39,736 nucleotides of DNA, taken from positions 1 through 39,736 of the forward strand of contig JAFQRJ010000017.1 of the NCBI GenBank assembly GCA_017410145.1, given 5' to 3'. The DNA is from Tyzzerella sp. GTDB taxonomy: Bacteria > Bacillota > Clostridia > Lachnospirales > Lachnospiraceae. Positions 22,353-30,847 of this stretch are shown one piece after another; the stretch's first letter is position 1; each line of letters begins with the position of its first letter. The translations under genes were made by a program, and so were the position numbers. Below the pieces are notes generated by a model that worked only from the letters and a program-made list of their open reading frames with translations, did no database searches and had not been told where the DNA came from.

Positions 22353-23251
22353 CGTTCTCTCTCCTTTACAATACCTTTTTCCTGCAAGAAGGCTGGTCGA
22401 TAAGACAACTTCGCCTTGCGAAGCCCTTCTGCACCGGTATCCTCTTCTCTGTTGATATATTTATATTTCATGCATTCGTGTTCTACGAACTGCTGATTAA
22501 TCATCGGATATGCGCCTTGAATATCCGCAAATGCTTTCTCAATGTGTACCACAAAGGTATCTTCGCTTAGTTCCTCGCCAATGGTAAATGCAACAATCTC
22601 TCCATTGATACGAAGAATTCCACCTGTCAGCTCCAATTCCTTAAATAATCGAAGGGCATTTAAGGTGACACACATCTCTGCATTCTTTTCCTCATCTTCC
22701 TCACAGCCATTCTCATTTCTCCACTTCAGAGCCATCTGAAAACATTCCTCCAGATTGTCCTCTGACATAGTTTCGTAACTCCAGTTTTCATGAGTTGCCT
22801 TGAATTTGTTGATATGATTGCGCTTGGCGTGGAGTTTCTTTCCCGCTAAAGTTGCCAGTTTTTCTGATTCATAAATGTAGTCTGCGATATCTCGATTCAA
22901 TTCCAGTTCAAACATTCCCGGATACCAAGCCTCAATCTGCTCAAACTGTTCCGGCGTAATATGATATAACACAAATGGAATACCGCGTCCTTTCGTGTCC
23001 GCCATCAGAAAATCCAGTGCATGCTTCACATCCTCCGGCTCTCCTGCCGGATAGGTGTACGCCTCTCCATGGCTGGTGGAGCGGAATATCAAAGTGTTTT
23101 CTATCTCTGCAAACTGAACAGGGTAATGTCTGGACCAGAGAAGTGCATTTGCGAATGTTCTCTCACAACTTCTTGTCGGATATTTGCGAAAATAGGAATG
23201 CATCAATCCTCTGTCTTCCAGTTCTGTTCGTCTAAACTGTATCTCTCCCAC
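22349..23251 (-). CDS. DUF2156-domain protein (LPG_synthase_C-like, GNAT fold)
   Basis: 300 residues. The pattern FANALLWSRHYPVQFAEIENTLIF near the start, LAGKKLHAKRNHINKFKAT in the middle and GEIVAFTIGEEL towards the end match the family related to the C-terminal half of phosphatidylglycerol lysyltransferase (DUF2156), which has two GNAT-like folds and uses aminoacyl-tRNA or acyl donors. No membrane domain is fused, so it is cytosolic. Its start is GTG at 23251 behind AAGGAG. It is followed, with a 4-nt overlap, by an aminotransferase and hisC, which suggests a role linked to an amino acid or its tRNA. That link is inference. Confidence 0.88.
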   Translation of the reverse strand: MGEIQFRRTELEDRGLMHSYFRKYPTRSCERTFANALLWSRHYPVQFAEIENTLIFRSTSHGEAYTYPAGEPEDVKHALDFLMADTKGRGIPFVLYHITPEQFEQIEAWYPGMFELELNRDIADYIYESEKLATLAGKKLHAKRNHINKFKATHENWSYETMSEDNLEECFQMALKWRNENGCEEDEEKNAEMCVTLNALRLFKELELTGGILRINGEIVAFTIGEELSEDTFVVHIEKAFADIQGAYPMINQQFVEHECMKYKYINREEDTGAEGLRKAKLSYRPAFLQEKGIVKERER

Positions 23252-23331
23252 GTTTTTTTCTCCTTGTTACTTCAATGACATTAATATACCATAGTTTGAG
23301 CCAGTTGGGTAGATTTTATAACATGCTTTTC

Positions 23332-25065
23332 CTACCGAAACTGCAGATTATACAGCGCCTCATACGCACCTTTCTTCTCCAGTAGTTCCTCATGTGTGCC
23401 TTCTTCTGCAATTCCTTTCTCCGTAAGAACCAATATTCTTTCTGCCTTACGAATGGTAGAAAGACGGTGTGCAATCACGAAGGTTGTCCTATCCTTTGCC
23501 AGTTCCTCCATAGACTGCTGCACCACTTGTTCACTTTCATTATCGAGTGCTGAAGTTGCCTCATCAAAGATAAGAATCGGCGGATTCTTAAGGAACACTC
23601 GTGCTATAGATAAACGTTGCTTCTGTCCGCCGGACAATTTCACGCCACGTTGTCCGATATCTGATTGATAGCCGTCCGGAAAACTCATGATGAAATCATG
23701 GGCGTTTGCACGTTTTGCAGCCAGAATAACTTCCTCATCCGTTGCATCCGGTTTCCCGTAACGGATATTATCTAAAATATTGCCTGCAAATAAGTAAACA
23801 TCCTGTTGCACGATACCAATCTGACTGCGAAGGTCGGCCTGTTTCATCTTGCGAATATCCATGCCGTCAATCTTAATTGTGCCCTCTGTCACCTCATAGA
23901 AACGTGGTATCAGACTGCAAAGTGTTGTCTTCCCTACTCCTGATGCACCTACAAGTGCTACATACTCTCCTGCTGCAACCTGCAGATTAATATTTTTCAG
24001 CACCTGCTCCTTGTTGCTTTCATAATGGAACGACACATTTTCAAAGGCAATATCGCCCTCCAAATTTCTTACAGAAACTGCATCCTTTGCATCCTGAATA
24101 TCTGGTTCAATATCCATAACTTCCATGAAACGTTCAAATCCGGAATATCCATTCTGGAACTGCTCCGCAAAGTTAATCAATTTTCTAACTGGCTCTGTAA
24201 AATTGTGAATATATAATAAGAATGTAATCAAATCAGTTGCTTTAATGGTCCCATCATTCATAAGCAAACCACCCAAAACAATGACAATTACCGTAACCAT
24301 GGTTGTCATTGCTCCTACACTTGAGTGATAGCCCGCCATATAACGATAGCTGTCTCGTTTGGATGCGATGTAGTTGCGGTTCCCTTCCTGAAACTTCTCT
24401 ATCTCAATCTCTTCATTTGAAAAAGATTTCACCACTCGAACACCGGATAAACTATCTTCTATCTGGGTATTGATTTCCGCCACTCGTTGACGGTTTCTTT
24501 TAAATGCACGCTTCATTTTCCGATTGAAGTAAATGGCTAGCGCCAACATCACCGGTATACAGGCAAATGTCACTAAAGTAAGGGGCAGATTAATCCGAAT
24601 TAAAATAACAAATGCGCCCACCAACTTGATAAATGAAATCAGCAAATCCTCCGGGCCATGATGAAGCAGTTCTGTGATGTCAAACAAGTCACTGGTGATA
24701 CGAGATAATAGTTCTCCCACCTTTCGATTGTCAAAAAAGGTAAACGACAGCTTCTGATAGTGCTCGAAGATGTCCTTTCGCATGTTGGCTTCCATTCTGG
24801 CTCCCATCATGTGACCGTAGTATGTCATATAATAATTACATCCCATTTCGATGAGTACAAGCGCAACCATAATCCCACCTAAGATAAAGATGGTTTGCAG
24901 TGCCTTTTGCCCTTCAAAATATATCACTTCATTGGTGACATAACGAACAATAAGAGGCATCACCAATGTAATTGCCGCTCCCAACATTGCAAAAAACAAA
25001 TCGCTGAAAAATAGAAATTTATATGGTTTATAATAACTAAATAATCGTTTTAAATTCTTTCTCAT
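23332..25065 (-). CDS. ABC exporter, fused permease and ATPase half-transporter
   Basis: 577 residues, the normal size of an MsbA/MdlB-type half-transporter. Residues 1-310 form the six-helix membrane domain. The ATPase part follows: Walker A GASGVGKT (373-380), Q-loop IVQQDVYLF, signature LSGGQ (477-481), Walker B ILIFDEA (497-503) and H-loop VIAHRLSTIR. It would work as a dimer and move a lipid, peptide or drug out of the cell; the substrate is not visible. ATG at 25065 has only a weak AGAAG near it. A better AGGAG lies about 40 nt upstream in front of a TTG-TAA pair. Promoter at 25118-25146. It precedes the DUF2156 operon by 80 nt without a clear terminator. Confidence 0.93.
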   Translation of the reverse strand: MRKNLKRLFSYYKPYKFLFFSDLFFAMLGAAITLVMPLIVRYVTNEVIYFEGQKALQTIFILGGIMVALVLIEMGCNYYMTYYGHMMGARMEANMRKDIFEHYQKLSFTFFDNRKVGELLSRITSDLFDITELLHHGPEDLLISFIKLVGAFVILIRINLPLTLVTFACIPVMLALAIYFNRKMKRAFKRNRQRVAEINTQIEDSLSGVRVVKSFSNEEIEIEKFQEGNRNYIASKRDSYRYMAGYHSSVGAMTTMVTVIVIVLGGLLMNDGTIKATDLITFLLYIHNFTEPVRKLINFAEQFQNGYSGFERFMEVMDIEPDIQDAKDAVSVRNLEGDIAFENVSFHYESNKEQVLKNINLQVAAGEYVALVGASGVGKTTLCSLIPRFYEVTEGTIKIDGMDIRKMKQADLRSQIGIVQQDVYLFAGNILDNIRYGKPDATDEEVILAAKRANAHDFIMSFPDGYQSDIGQRGVKLSGGQKQRLSIARVFLKNPPILIFDEATSALDNESEQVVQQSMEELAKDRTTFVIAHRLSTIRKAERILVLTEKGIAEEGTHEELLEKKGAYEALYNLQFR

Positions 25066-25117
25066 CTTCTTTTCTTCTCTCGTTCTTTCTTACAATTTAT
25101 TTTCTCCTAACTATTTT

Positions 25118-25146
25118 ACTATATACCAATTTACAGCGTACTTCAA
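25118..25146 (-). promoter_or_regulatory. sigma-A promoter for the ABC exporter
   Basis: On the minus strand TTGAAG (25141-25146) and TATAGT (25118-25123) are spaced 17 nt, about 50 nt before the ATG. Confidence 0.58.
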
Positions 25147-25165
25147 TTGGTTCTTCCTTATTTTA

Positions 25166-25195
25166 TGTATATTTTTCCTTCTTTTTTTCATACTA
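25166..25195 (+). promoter_or_regulatory. sporulation-sigma-like promoter for the FAD/Rieske gene
   Basis: TGTATA (25166-25171) and CATACTA (25189-25195) are separated by 17 nt, close to the sigma-G/sigma-F pattern (TGMATA, 17-18 nt, CATAMTA). Read as ATATTT plus CATACT with 14 nt it also fits sigma-E. No good sigma-A boxes lie in this position. The region is T-rich, so chance cannot be ruled out. Confidence 0.5.
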
Positions 25196-25212
25196 GATTC
25201 AGAGGTGATAGT

Positions 25213-26517
25213 ATGATTTCCATTTGGTCAGATTCTGTAAAATTTCCATCTTTTGAACAATTAAAAAAGGACATCAAAACAGATGTCTTAATCATCGGTG
25301 GCGGCATCACCGGTATTCTCTGTGCCTATATGCTAAAACAGGCAGGCATCGACTATGTACTCGTAGAAGCAGACAAGCTATGTAGCGGCATTACCAAGAA
25401 TACAACTGCCAAAATCAGCATCCAACATGGCCTTATTTACCACAAGCTAGTGAAGCGTTTCGGTCTGGAAAAAGCACGTATGTATCTGGATGCAAATATG
25501 GCTGCATTACAGGAATACTGTAAGCTTTGCAAAAGCATAGACTGCCACTTTGAAACCAAAGACAACTTCGTCTATTCACTCAATTCATCGGCAAAACTAG
25601 AGAAGGAATTGCATGCCTTAAATCAGCTTGGGTATACTGCAGACTATGTAGGAAATCTCCCGCTCCCACTGTCAAATGTAGGGGCTGTAAGATTTGAAAA
25701 CCAGGCACAGTTCCATCCTCTGAAGTTCCTTGCAGAGCTTTCTAAGGGGCTTTCTATTTACGAGCACACCAAAGTAAAAGAACTTATGCCAAACACAGCA
25801 ATAACAGAACACGGACGAATTACCGCCCAAAACATCATAGTTACCACACATTTCCCATTCCTAAATAAACATGGGAGTTATTTTTTGAAAATGTATCAGC
25901 ATCGTTCTTATGTGATTGCATACGAAAATGCAGCCGATGTAAAGGGTATGTATGTGGATGAGAATGATAAAGGATTCTCCTTCCGCAATTATGATAAGCA
26001 TTTGCTCATCGGCGGTGGTGACCACCGTACAGGAAAACACGGCGGAAACTGGAAGGAAATTTCTGAATTTGCCACAGCCCATTATCCAGATGCACAGGCA
26101 CGGTATTACTGGGCAACCCAAGATTGTATGACCTTGGATGAGGTCCCATACATCGGAGCCTATTCAAAAAAGACAGAGAATCTTTATGTTGCAACTGGTT
26201 TTAACAAATGGGGCATGACCTCAGCCATGACGGCAGCCATGCTTCTTCGTGATATGATAACAAAAAAAGAGTGCTCTTATGCACCGGTTTTCTCTCCTTC
26301 GAGAACCATGCTAAGAACACAACTTTTCATGAATGCTTTTGAAGCAACTACCAATCTCCTTACTCCTACAACCAAACGCTGCCCACACCTAGGATGTGCT
26401 TTAAAATGGAATCCGCAAGAGCGCTCCTGGGACTGCCCTTGTCACGGATCCCGTTTTACGGAAAATGGGGAACTCATTGACAATCCGGCAACAGATGATC
26501 TGAGAAGGCCAAATTAA
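25213..26517 (+). CDS. FAD-dependent oxidoreductase with C-terminal Rieske [2Fe-2S] domain (YhfW-like)
   Basis: 434 residues from ATG at 25213, which has GAGGTG upstream; the open frame runs 22 codons further up but without a ribosome site. Residues about 24-60 form a DAO-type FAD-binding fold with VLIIGGGITGILCAYML. The C-terminus has a Rieske site: C390-P-H392 and C408-P-C410-H411, with C395 and C410 as the usual extra cysteine pair. B. subtilis YhfW has the same arrangement. It would move electrons between a small amine or related substrate, FAD and the iron-sulfur centre; the substrate is unknown. The promoter resembles sporulation sigma sites. The stop overlaps the convergent yesL stop by three bases. 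Confidence 0.92.
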   Translation: MISIWSDSVKFPSFEQLKKDIKTDVLIIGGGITGILCAYMLKQAGIDYVLVEADKLCSGITKNTTAKISIQHGLIYHKLVKRFGLEKARMYLDANMAALQEYCKLCKSIDCHFETKDNFVYSLNSSAKLEKELHALNQLGYTADYVGNLPLPLSNVGAVRFENQAQFHPLKFLAELSKGLSIYEHTKVKELMPNTAITEHGRITAQNIIVTTHFPFLNKHGSYFLKMYQHRSYVIAYENAADVKGMYVDENDKGFSFRNYDKHLLIGGGDHRTGKHGGNWKEISEFATAHYPDAQARYYWATQDCMTLDEVPYIGAYSKKTENLYVATGFNKWGMTSAMTAAMLLRDMITKKECSYAPVFSPSRTMLRTQLFMNAFEATTNLLTPTTKRCPHLGCALKWNPQERSWDCPCHGSRFTENGELIDNPATDDLRRPN

Positions 26518-27203
26518 TTTGTGCCTTCTTCAATTGCAAAGATCTCTTCTGTCTCTCCTGCCTCTCCTGCCTCTTCTGCCTGACTTTGCAAAATCATTTC
26601 TTCCAGTTCTTCAAACTTCTTATCGTACAATATTGCACAAAGGTAAGTCGGTGCTGAAAATCCGAACATAATAAGCAAGCTGTACCATTGAAAAGTTAAA
26701 ACAAAAGCCAGCACTACCGGAAGTAAATTGATAATCAACATCAATATGGTTCGGAACAAATATTTAAACGACAAAAGAAACGAATTCTTTATCGTATTCT
26801 TTATGGTGTTTGCAAATTTCGATTGCAATGGGAATACCCAGCAGGCAACAAAGCCCCAGAATATGGATGCCGCGAAAAGTACACCACGTGAAATAGAAGC
26901 CATCGTCCCCTCTACATTAAAGAACAATGCTACAAATAGAGAAAGCGCCAAACCAAGGCTAACAATCAACCAAATAACTGTAGACTGTACAAAATTTTCC
27001 TTAAAAGACTTCCAAAAGTTCTTTATAACGTAACCTTCACCACGTCTAATCTTTAACGCCACGTAATGACAAGCTGTTAAAGATGCCCCAATCGTCACAA
27101 TTGGAATACAAAAAAGTAATGTCAACAGATTCAAAATAACCAAATCTGCCAATTTCCCAAGTCCACTCATTAACGGACTATCATAGTTAAAAATACCACC
27201 CAT
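26514..27203 (-). CDS. YesL-family (DUF624) membrane protein
   Basis: 229 residues, a normal length for the family. It begins MGGIFNYDSPLMSGLGKLADLVILNLLTLL, very like YesL, with about five membrane segments and a glutamate-rich C-terminal tail (EEAGEAGETEEIFAIEEG). YesL genes often lie in carbohydrate-uptake loci, but the molecular role is not known. ATG at 27203 follows GAGGAG, with a consensus-like promoter at 27237-27265. Its stop codon overlaps the end of the convergent FAD/Rieske gene on a shared TTAA. Confidence 0.92.
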   Translation of the reverse strand: MGGIFNYDSPLMSGLGKLADLVILNLLTLLFCIPIVTIGASLTACHYVALKIRRGEGYVIKNFWKSFKENFVQSTVIWLIVSLGLALSLFVALFFNVEGTMASISRGVLFAASIFWGFVACWVFPLQSKFANTIKNTIKNSFLLSFKYLFRTILMLIINLLPVVLAFVLTFQWYSLLIMFGFSAPTYLCAILYDKKFEELEEMILQSQAEEAGEAGETEEIFAIEEGTN

Positions 27204-27236
27204 AATTTATCTCCTCATAAGTTATCGTTAACGTAT

Positions 27237-27265
27237 ATTTTAACACTCATCATTCATCGTTTCAA
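27237..27265 (-). promoter_or_regulatory. sigma-A promoter for the yesL-type gene
   Basis: On the minus strand TTGAAA (27260-27265) and TAAAAT (27237-27242) are spaced 17 nt, about 34 nt before the ATG. Confidence 0.72.
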
Positions 27266-27294
27266 TAAACTTTTTATGAATTTATTAGGTGGCG

Positions 27295-27978
27295 CTATGA
27301 AAATTCTTCTTCGGATTCATCAGCAATATCCGTCACCTCTGCGACCTCATATGAGATAAACTCCTGCTGCTCCGGATATGGATATCCTTTGTCCTTGCAT
27401 CTTAGCAAGCAAATTGGTCCTGCTAGTGGTATCAGCATGGAAAGCAACAAGTACTTCACTGCTTTCTTAGGAACTGTTGATTCATAAATCTTATAAATAC
27501 AGACAATCTGGCAAATGCCTTTTGCAGATGCAAGTAGTGCAAAGATTATAAGCGCAATGTACAAAATCATGATGTACGCGAGTGTTGGTCCTATAGGCGG
27601 TTCAATATCTGTATATTGAAATGCCAGCACGATTATTCCTACGAACATTGCGATATATGTTACCAATATTCCAATAGCCGAAATGAGCGATAATGCTAAA
27701 AGTGTTACTCTCCATTTTCTCTTGATTCCATTTCGTCCATCATAATCGTCTACTATGCTACCAAGCAGCCAATCACTTGTAAACGGCAGCCATGCCATCC
27801 AAGGATTTGGAATCTGCCGTCTATCTGCAATCTTATACAATGCAATTGCATTCATGATATAGGATGCCAACCCCATTCCTGCAATCACTAAGTAAAGCAA
27901 CAAAAAAATCAGAATCACGCCTACTGCTACCATCTCTTCTGCCCCTGTTGGTGCAAAAAAATTTTCATTCCCGTACAT
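27295..27978 (-). CDS. multi-pass membrane protein, unknown function
   Basis: 227 residues with five or so hydrophobic segments: about 17-44, 90-120, 130-150 and 172-190 are the clearest. Between the first two lies a conserved-looking loop, ALYKIADRRQIPNPWMAWLPFTSDWLLGSIVDDYD, here shown by the landmarks IPNPWMAWLPF. The C-terminus is acidic (ADESEEEFS). I do not recognise a named family with certainty; similar proteins with the NPWMAWLPF loop occur in Lachnospiraceae. ATG at 27978 follows GAGGAGG, and a TATAAT at 28011-28016 (minus strand) with a weak -35 may be its promoter. It is divergent from the 181-aa gene and lies upstream of yesL. Confidence 0.82.
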   Translation of the reverse strand: MYGNENFFAPTGAEEMVAVGVILIFLLLYLVIAGMGLASYIMNAIALYKIADRRQIPNPWMAWLPFTSDWLLGSIVDDYDGRNGIKRKWRVTLLALSLISAIGILVTYIAMFVGIIVLAFQYTDIEPPIGPTLAYIMILYIALIIFALLASAKGICQIVCIYKIYESTVPKKAVKYLLLSMLIPLAGPICLLRCKDKGYPYPEQQEFISYEVAEVTDIADESEEEFS

Positions 27979-28092
27979 ATAATATCCTCCTCATAAGTAT
28001 ATCTGTAAACATTATACTATGATTTTCTCTTGATATCTACACTCAGTTTAGAAACTTTGAATATATTATATAAAAAAAGAAAGGTTAATTTT

Positions 28093-28638
28093 ATGGCTGT
28101 TATAAATATTACAAATGCCGTCATCCAAGACATTACTTCGGATCAGGGCACCACATATGTAACTATCACTTACACAAGCAGACAGCAAAACCAAAGAAAT
28201 GAACAAACTTTAAGACTTGTCGTGAGACCGCGAACAATCATTCTTAACGCAAATGGTTCTCCCGTAACAGCAAACGCTCTAAGAGAAGGAATGAATGTAA
28301 ATGTGGCTGTTTCTTCTGCTTATACGCGAAGTATACCGCCACAGACAGTTGCGTATTTAATTCGCATTACAGGAAGACAAAGACCTGACGATATTACTGT
28401 TGGAAATATTTTAGATGTGGATAGAACCAATCGTAGCTTTACCACCATAAGTGACCGTGACTTTTCTTCGATTATTCGTTTCAATGTACCTGAAAACGCT
28501 ATGCTTTTTGACCGTATGGGCAGGCCGGTTAATTTTTCAAGGCTTACTCCTGGTATGCGTGTGCGCGTACGTCATGCAAACTTTATGACCGCAAGCATAC
28601 CACCACAAACAACTGCATTTGAGGTAAGAATGTTGTAA
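28093..28638 (+). CDS. internally duplicated beta-rich protein with two SIPPQT motifs
   Basis: 181 residues from ATG at 28093 behind GAAAGG. The two halves are copies of one module: residues 41-92 and 129-180 align along their length, both with an RL/RF strand, a turn with NG or MG followed by SPV or RPV, an L-x-x-G-M turn, and the motif SIPPQT at 80-85 and 168-173 followed by VAYLIRI or TAFEVRM. The offset is 88 residues. This looks like two small OB- or barrel-like domains similar in style to DUF5666 modules. No signal peptide or membrane segment is seen. Function is unknown. The stop is followed by the second palindrome array. Confidence 0.82.
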   Translation: MAVINITNAVIQDITSDQGTTYVTITYTSRQQNQRNEQTLRLVVRPRTIILNANGSPVTANALREGMNVNVAVSSAYTRSIPPQTVAYLIRITGRQRPDDITVGNILDVDRTNRSFTTISDRDFSSIIRFNVPENAMLFDRMGRPVNFSRLTPGMRVRVRHANFMTASIPPQTTAFEVRML

Positions 28639-28659
28639 AAGGTGTGCTTACAAAGCTTT

Positions 28660-28842
28660 TACGGTTTGCTTTTTTCAAAATTGTTTTTGCACCGTAGTTT
28701 TTCTTCAAATTAACCTTGGTTCGTTACCCTTTTACGGCGTAATAGTATATTTTCTTTATATCACACCGTAAATCCTAATTTAATAGGAATAAAATGTAAT
28801 AAAAATACGGTGTAAAAACAACATTTTGTTTTCTACACCGTA
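28660..28842. repeat. array of three 37/38-nt palindromes TACGGTG...CACCGTA
   Basis: Units at 28660-28696 (left arm TACGGTT), 28733-28770 (TACGGCG, 38 nt) and 28806-28842 (perfect arms). Starts are 73 nt apart in both steps. The linkers (36 and 35 nt) do not resemble each other or those at 8377-8724. The array fills the 254-nt convergent gap between the SIPPQT gene and prfA. It belongs to the same family as the array at 8377. Confidence 0.85.
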
Positions 28843-28845
28843 TTT
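28803..28845 (-). terminator. palindrome acting as a bidirectional terminator for prfA
   Basis: The third unit extends to a 12-bp stem AAATACGGTGTA/TACACCGTATTT with a mostly self-complementary middle. On the minus strand it is followed by TTATTACATTTT, and on the plus strand by TT and an A-run. It is the only terminator-like structure after prfA, 47 nt from its stop. Confidence 0.7.
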
Positions 28846-28892
28846 TTAAAGAACAGGACATATTGGCCTGCAAAAAGTCTGCCGCGTTCGTG

Positions 28893-29963
28893 CTATTCGT
28901 TCATTTTCGCTAATTTTGCTGCCTGGTCGGCTGCAATTAGGCTGTCGATGATTTCATCCAAATCACCATTCATAACACTATCAATCTTGTATAATGTCAA
29001 CTTGATACGATGTTCTGTTACACGTCCTTGTGGGAAGTTGTAGGTTCTGATTTTTTCAGAACGGTCACCGGTACCAATCTGGCTTCTTCTTGCTTCTGCT
29101 TCTGCAGATTGTTGCTTTTCTAATTCTAATTCATACAGTTTCGAACGAAGTAAGCGAAATGCTTTTTCTTTGTTCTGTAACTGTGATTTCTCTGTCTGGC
29201 TATAAATTACAATACCTGTTGGGTGGTGAGTTAAACGTACTGCTGAGTCAGTTGTGTTGACACACTGTCCACCGTTACCAGATGCACGCATTACGTCGAT
29301 ACGAATATCTTTTTCATCGATTACAACGTCAACTTCTTCTGCTTCCGGCATAACTGCAACCGTAATTGTAGATGTATGAATACGTCCGCCGGATTCCGTT
29401 TCAGGAACACGTTGTACACGGTGCACACCACTTTCGTATTTCATTCTTGAATACACGCCTTGACCACTTACCATGAAAACAACTTCCTTGAAGCCACCGA
29501 TTCCATTTTCACTAAAGGAAATCATCTCTGTCTTCCAATGACGGCTTTCCGCATAATGGGAATACATACGATACACTTCTGCTGCAAACAATGCAGATTC
29601 ATCTCCACCTGCGCCTGCACGAATTTCCACCATAATGTTTTTATCATCGTTAGGGTCCTTTGGAAGAAGTAAAATCTTAAGCTCGTGTTCTAATTCTTCG
29701 ACACGCTTTTTCGATTCGTACAATTCTTCTTTTGCAAGTTCACGCATCTCTTCATCCGATTCCATCTCCAGCATTTCTTCACTGTCGATAATGGCTTGCT
29801 TCGCATTCTTATATTCTGTATATGCTTCAACGATAGGAGCCAAGTCCGATTGTTCTTTCATTAGCTTCCGAAAACGGGCTGGGTCGTTCGCCACATCCGG
29901 CTCCTGCAATTCACTCATAAGTTCCTCATAACGAATGAGTAAGTCATCTAATTTATCAAACAT
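28893..29963 (-). CDS. prfA: peptide chain release factor 1
   Basis: 356 residues, the standard RF1 length. RF1 reads UAA and UAG stop codons and triggers release of the finished protein. The stop-codon reader PET lies at 187-189 (RF1 type PxT, not the SPF of RF2), and the catalytic GGQ at 231-233 in [21 protein letters not shown] at 29963 follows GGAGGAA; an upstream ATG at 29987 has no ribosome site. The gene lies 29 nt after prmC, whose product methylates the GGQ glutamine, so enzyme and substrate are encoded together. Confidence 0.97.
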   Translation of the reverse strand: MFDKLDDLLIRYEELMSELQEPDVANDPARFRKLMKEQSDLAPIVEAYTEYKNAKQAIIDSEEMLEMESDEEMRELAKEELYESKKRVEELEHELKILLLPKDPNDDKNIMVEIRAGAGGDESALFAAEVYRMYSHYAESRHWKTEMISFSENGIGGFKEVVFMVSGQGVYSRMKYESGVHRVQRVPETESGGRIHTSTITVAVMPEAEEVDVVIDEKDIRIDVMRASGNGGQCVNTTDSAVRLTHHPTGIVIYSQTEKSQLQNKEKAFRLLRSKLYELELEKQQSAEAEARRSQIGTGDRSEKIRTYNFPQGRVTEHRIKLTLYKIDSVMNGDLDEIIDSLIAADQAAKLAKMNE

Positions 29964-29992
29964 ATTGTTTCCTCCAATATCTATCATTTATA

Positions 29993-30847
29993 TCATGAGT
30001 TTGCTCTTATTACACTATACATGCCAAAGACCACTCGGTCAAGCCCTGCCAAATCCTTTTTCACAGTAACATCAACAAATCCGGCATCTTTCATCAGCTT
30101 ACTCACATCTTCTCCTTGGTCATGGCCAATCTCAAAATATAGTTTTCCACCTTTTTTTAAATACTTTGGACTATCTTCCACAATTCTTCTATAAAAATAA
30201 AGACCATCCTCTTTCCCATCCAACGCAATGAATGGATCATGGAATTTTACTTCTTCTTTTAATTCTTCTATTACAGAGGTCCGAATATACGGTGGATTCG
30301 ATACAATAACATCATACTTGCCTTCCACATCGCAAAACAAATCGCTGGATATAAACCGGGCATTCACTTCTAGTTTTTCTGCATTTTGCTTCGCGACTTT
30401 TAGTGCCTCTTCGGAGATATCCACACCCACACCATTTACATTTGACATACGACACAATTTCAGCAGACTCAACAAAATGCATCCGGAGCCTGTACACATA
30501 TCTAAAATGTGTATACCGGATTTTAAATCCTCCAAGACACACTCTACCAACACTTCTGTGTCCTGCCTTGGCACCAATACATGCTCATTTACTAAAAACT
30601 CAAGTCCCATGAATTCCTGCACGCCGGTAATATGTTGCAGTGGAACATGTTTGGCACGTGTAGCAACATAACTGCAATACTTAGTTTCCTGCTCCAAACT
30701 AATTTCTCGGTTCATATCCAAGAAATACATTGCACGAGATACCCCTGTCACATATTCAAGAAGATACCATGCATCCAAAGCTGCATCGTCAATTTCTGCG
30801 TTCTTCAGTTGTTCCTGACCATATTCATAAGCTTGTTTTAAGGTCAT
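29993..30847 (-). CDS. prmC: release factor glutamine methyltransferase
   Basis: 284 residues. It methylates the glutamine of the GGQ motif in RF1 and RF2, using SAM. The N-terminal helical domain (1-75) is followed by the SAM-binding loop LDMCTGSGCI (115-124) and the NPPY motif (184-187) that holds the glutamine. ATG at 30847 follows GAGGAG; a TTG at 30862 lies inside the ribosome site. The start overlaps the end of the DUF1385 gene by 23 nt, and prfA follows after 29 nt, so translation is likely coupled. Confidence 0.96.
   Translation of the reverse strand: MTLKQAYEYGQEQLKNAEIDDAALDAWYLLEYVTGVSRAMYFLDMNREISLEQETKYCSYVATRAKHVPLQHITGVQEFMGLEFLVNEHVLVPRQDTEVLVECVLEDLKSGIHILDMCTGSGCILLSLLKLCRMSNVNGVGVDISEEALKVAKQNAEKLEVNARFISSDLFCDVEGKYDVIVSNPPYIRTSVIEELKEEVKFHDPFIALDGKEDGLYFYRRIVEDSPKYLKKGGKLYFEIGHDQGEDVSKLMKDAGFVDVTVKKDLAGLDRVVFGMYSVIRANS

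Noticed and set aside
28047-28074. Promoter TTTAGA-16-TATAAA for the SIPPQT gene
   Set aside because: Transcription would start inside the ribosome site, so the boxes are probably not used as read; no better pair was found.
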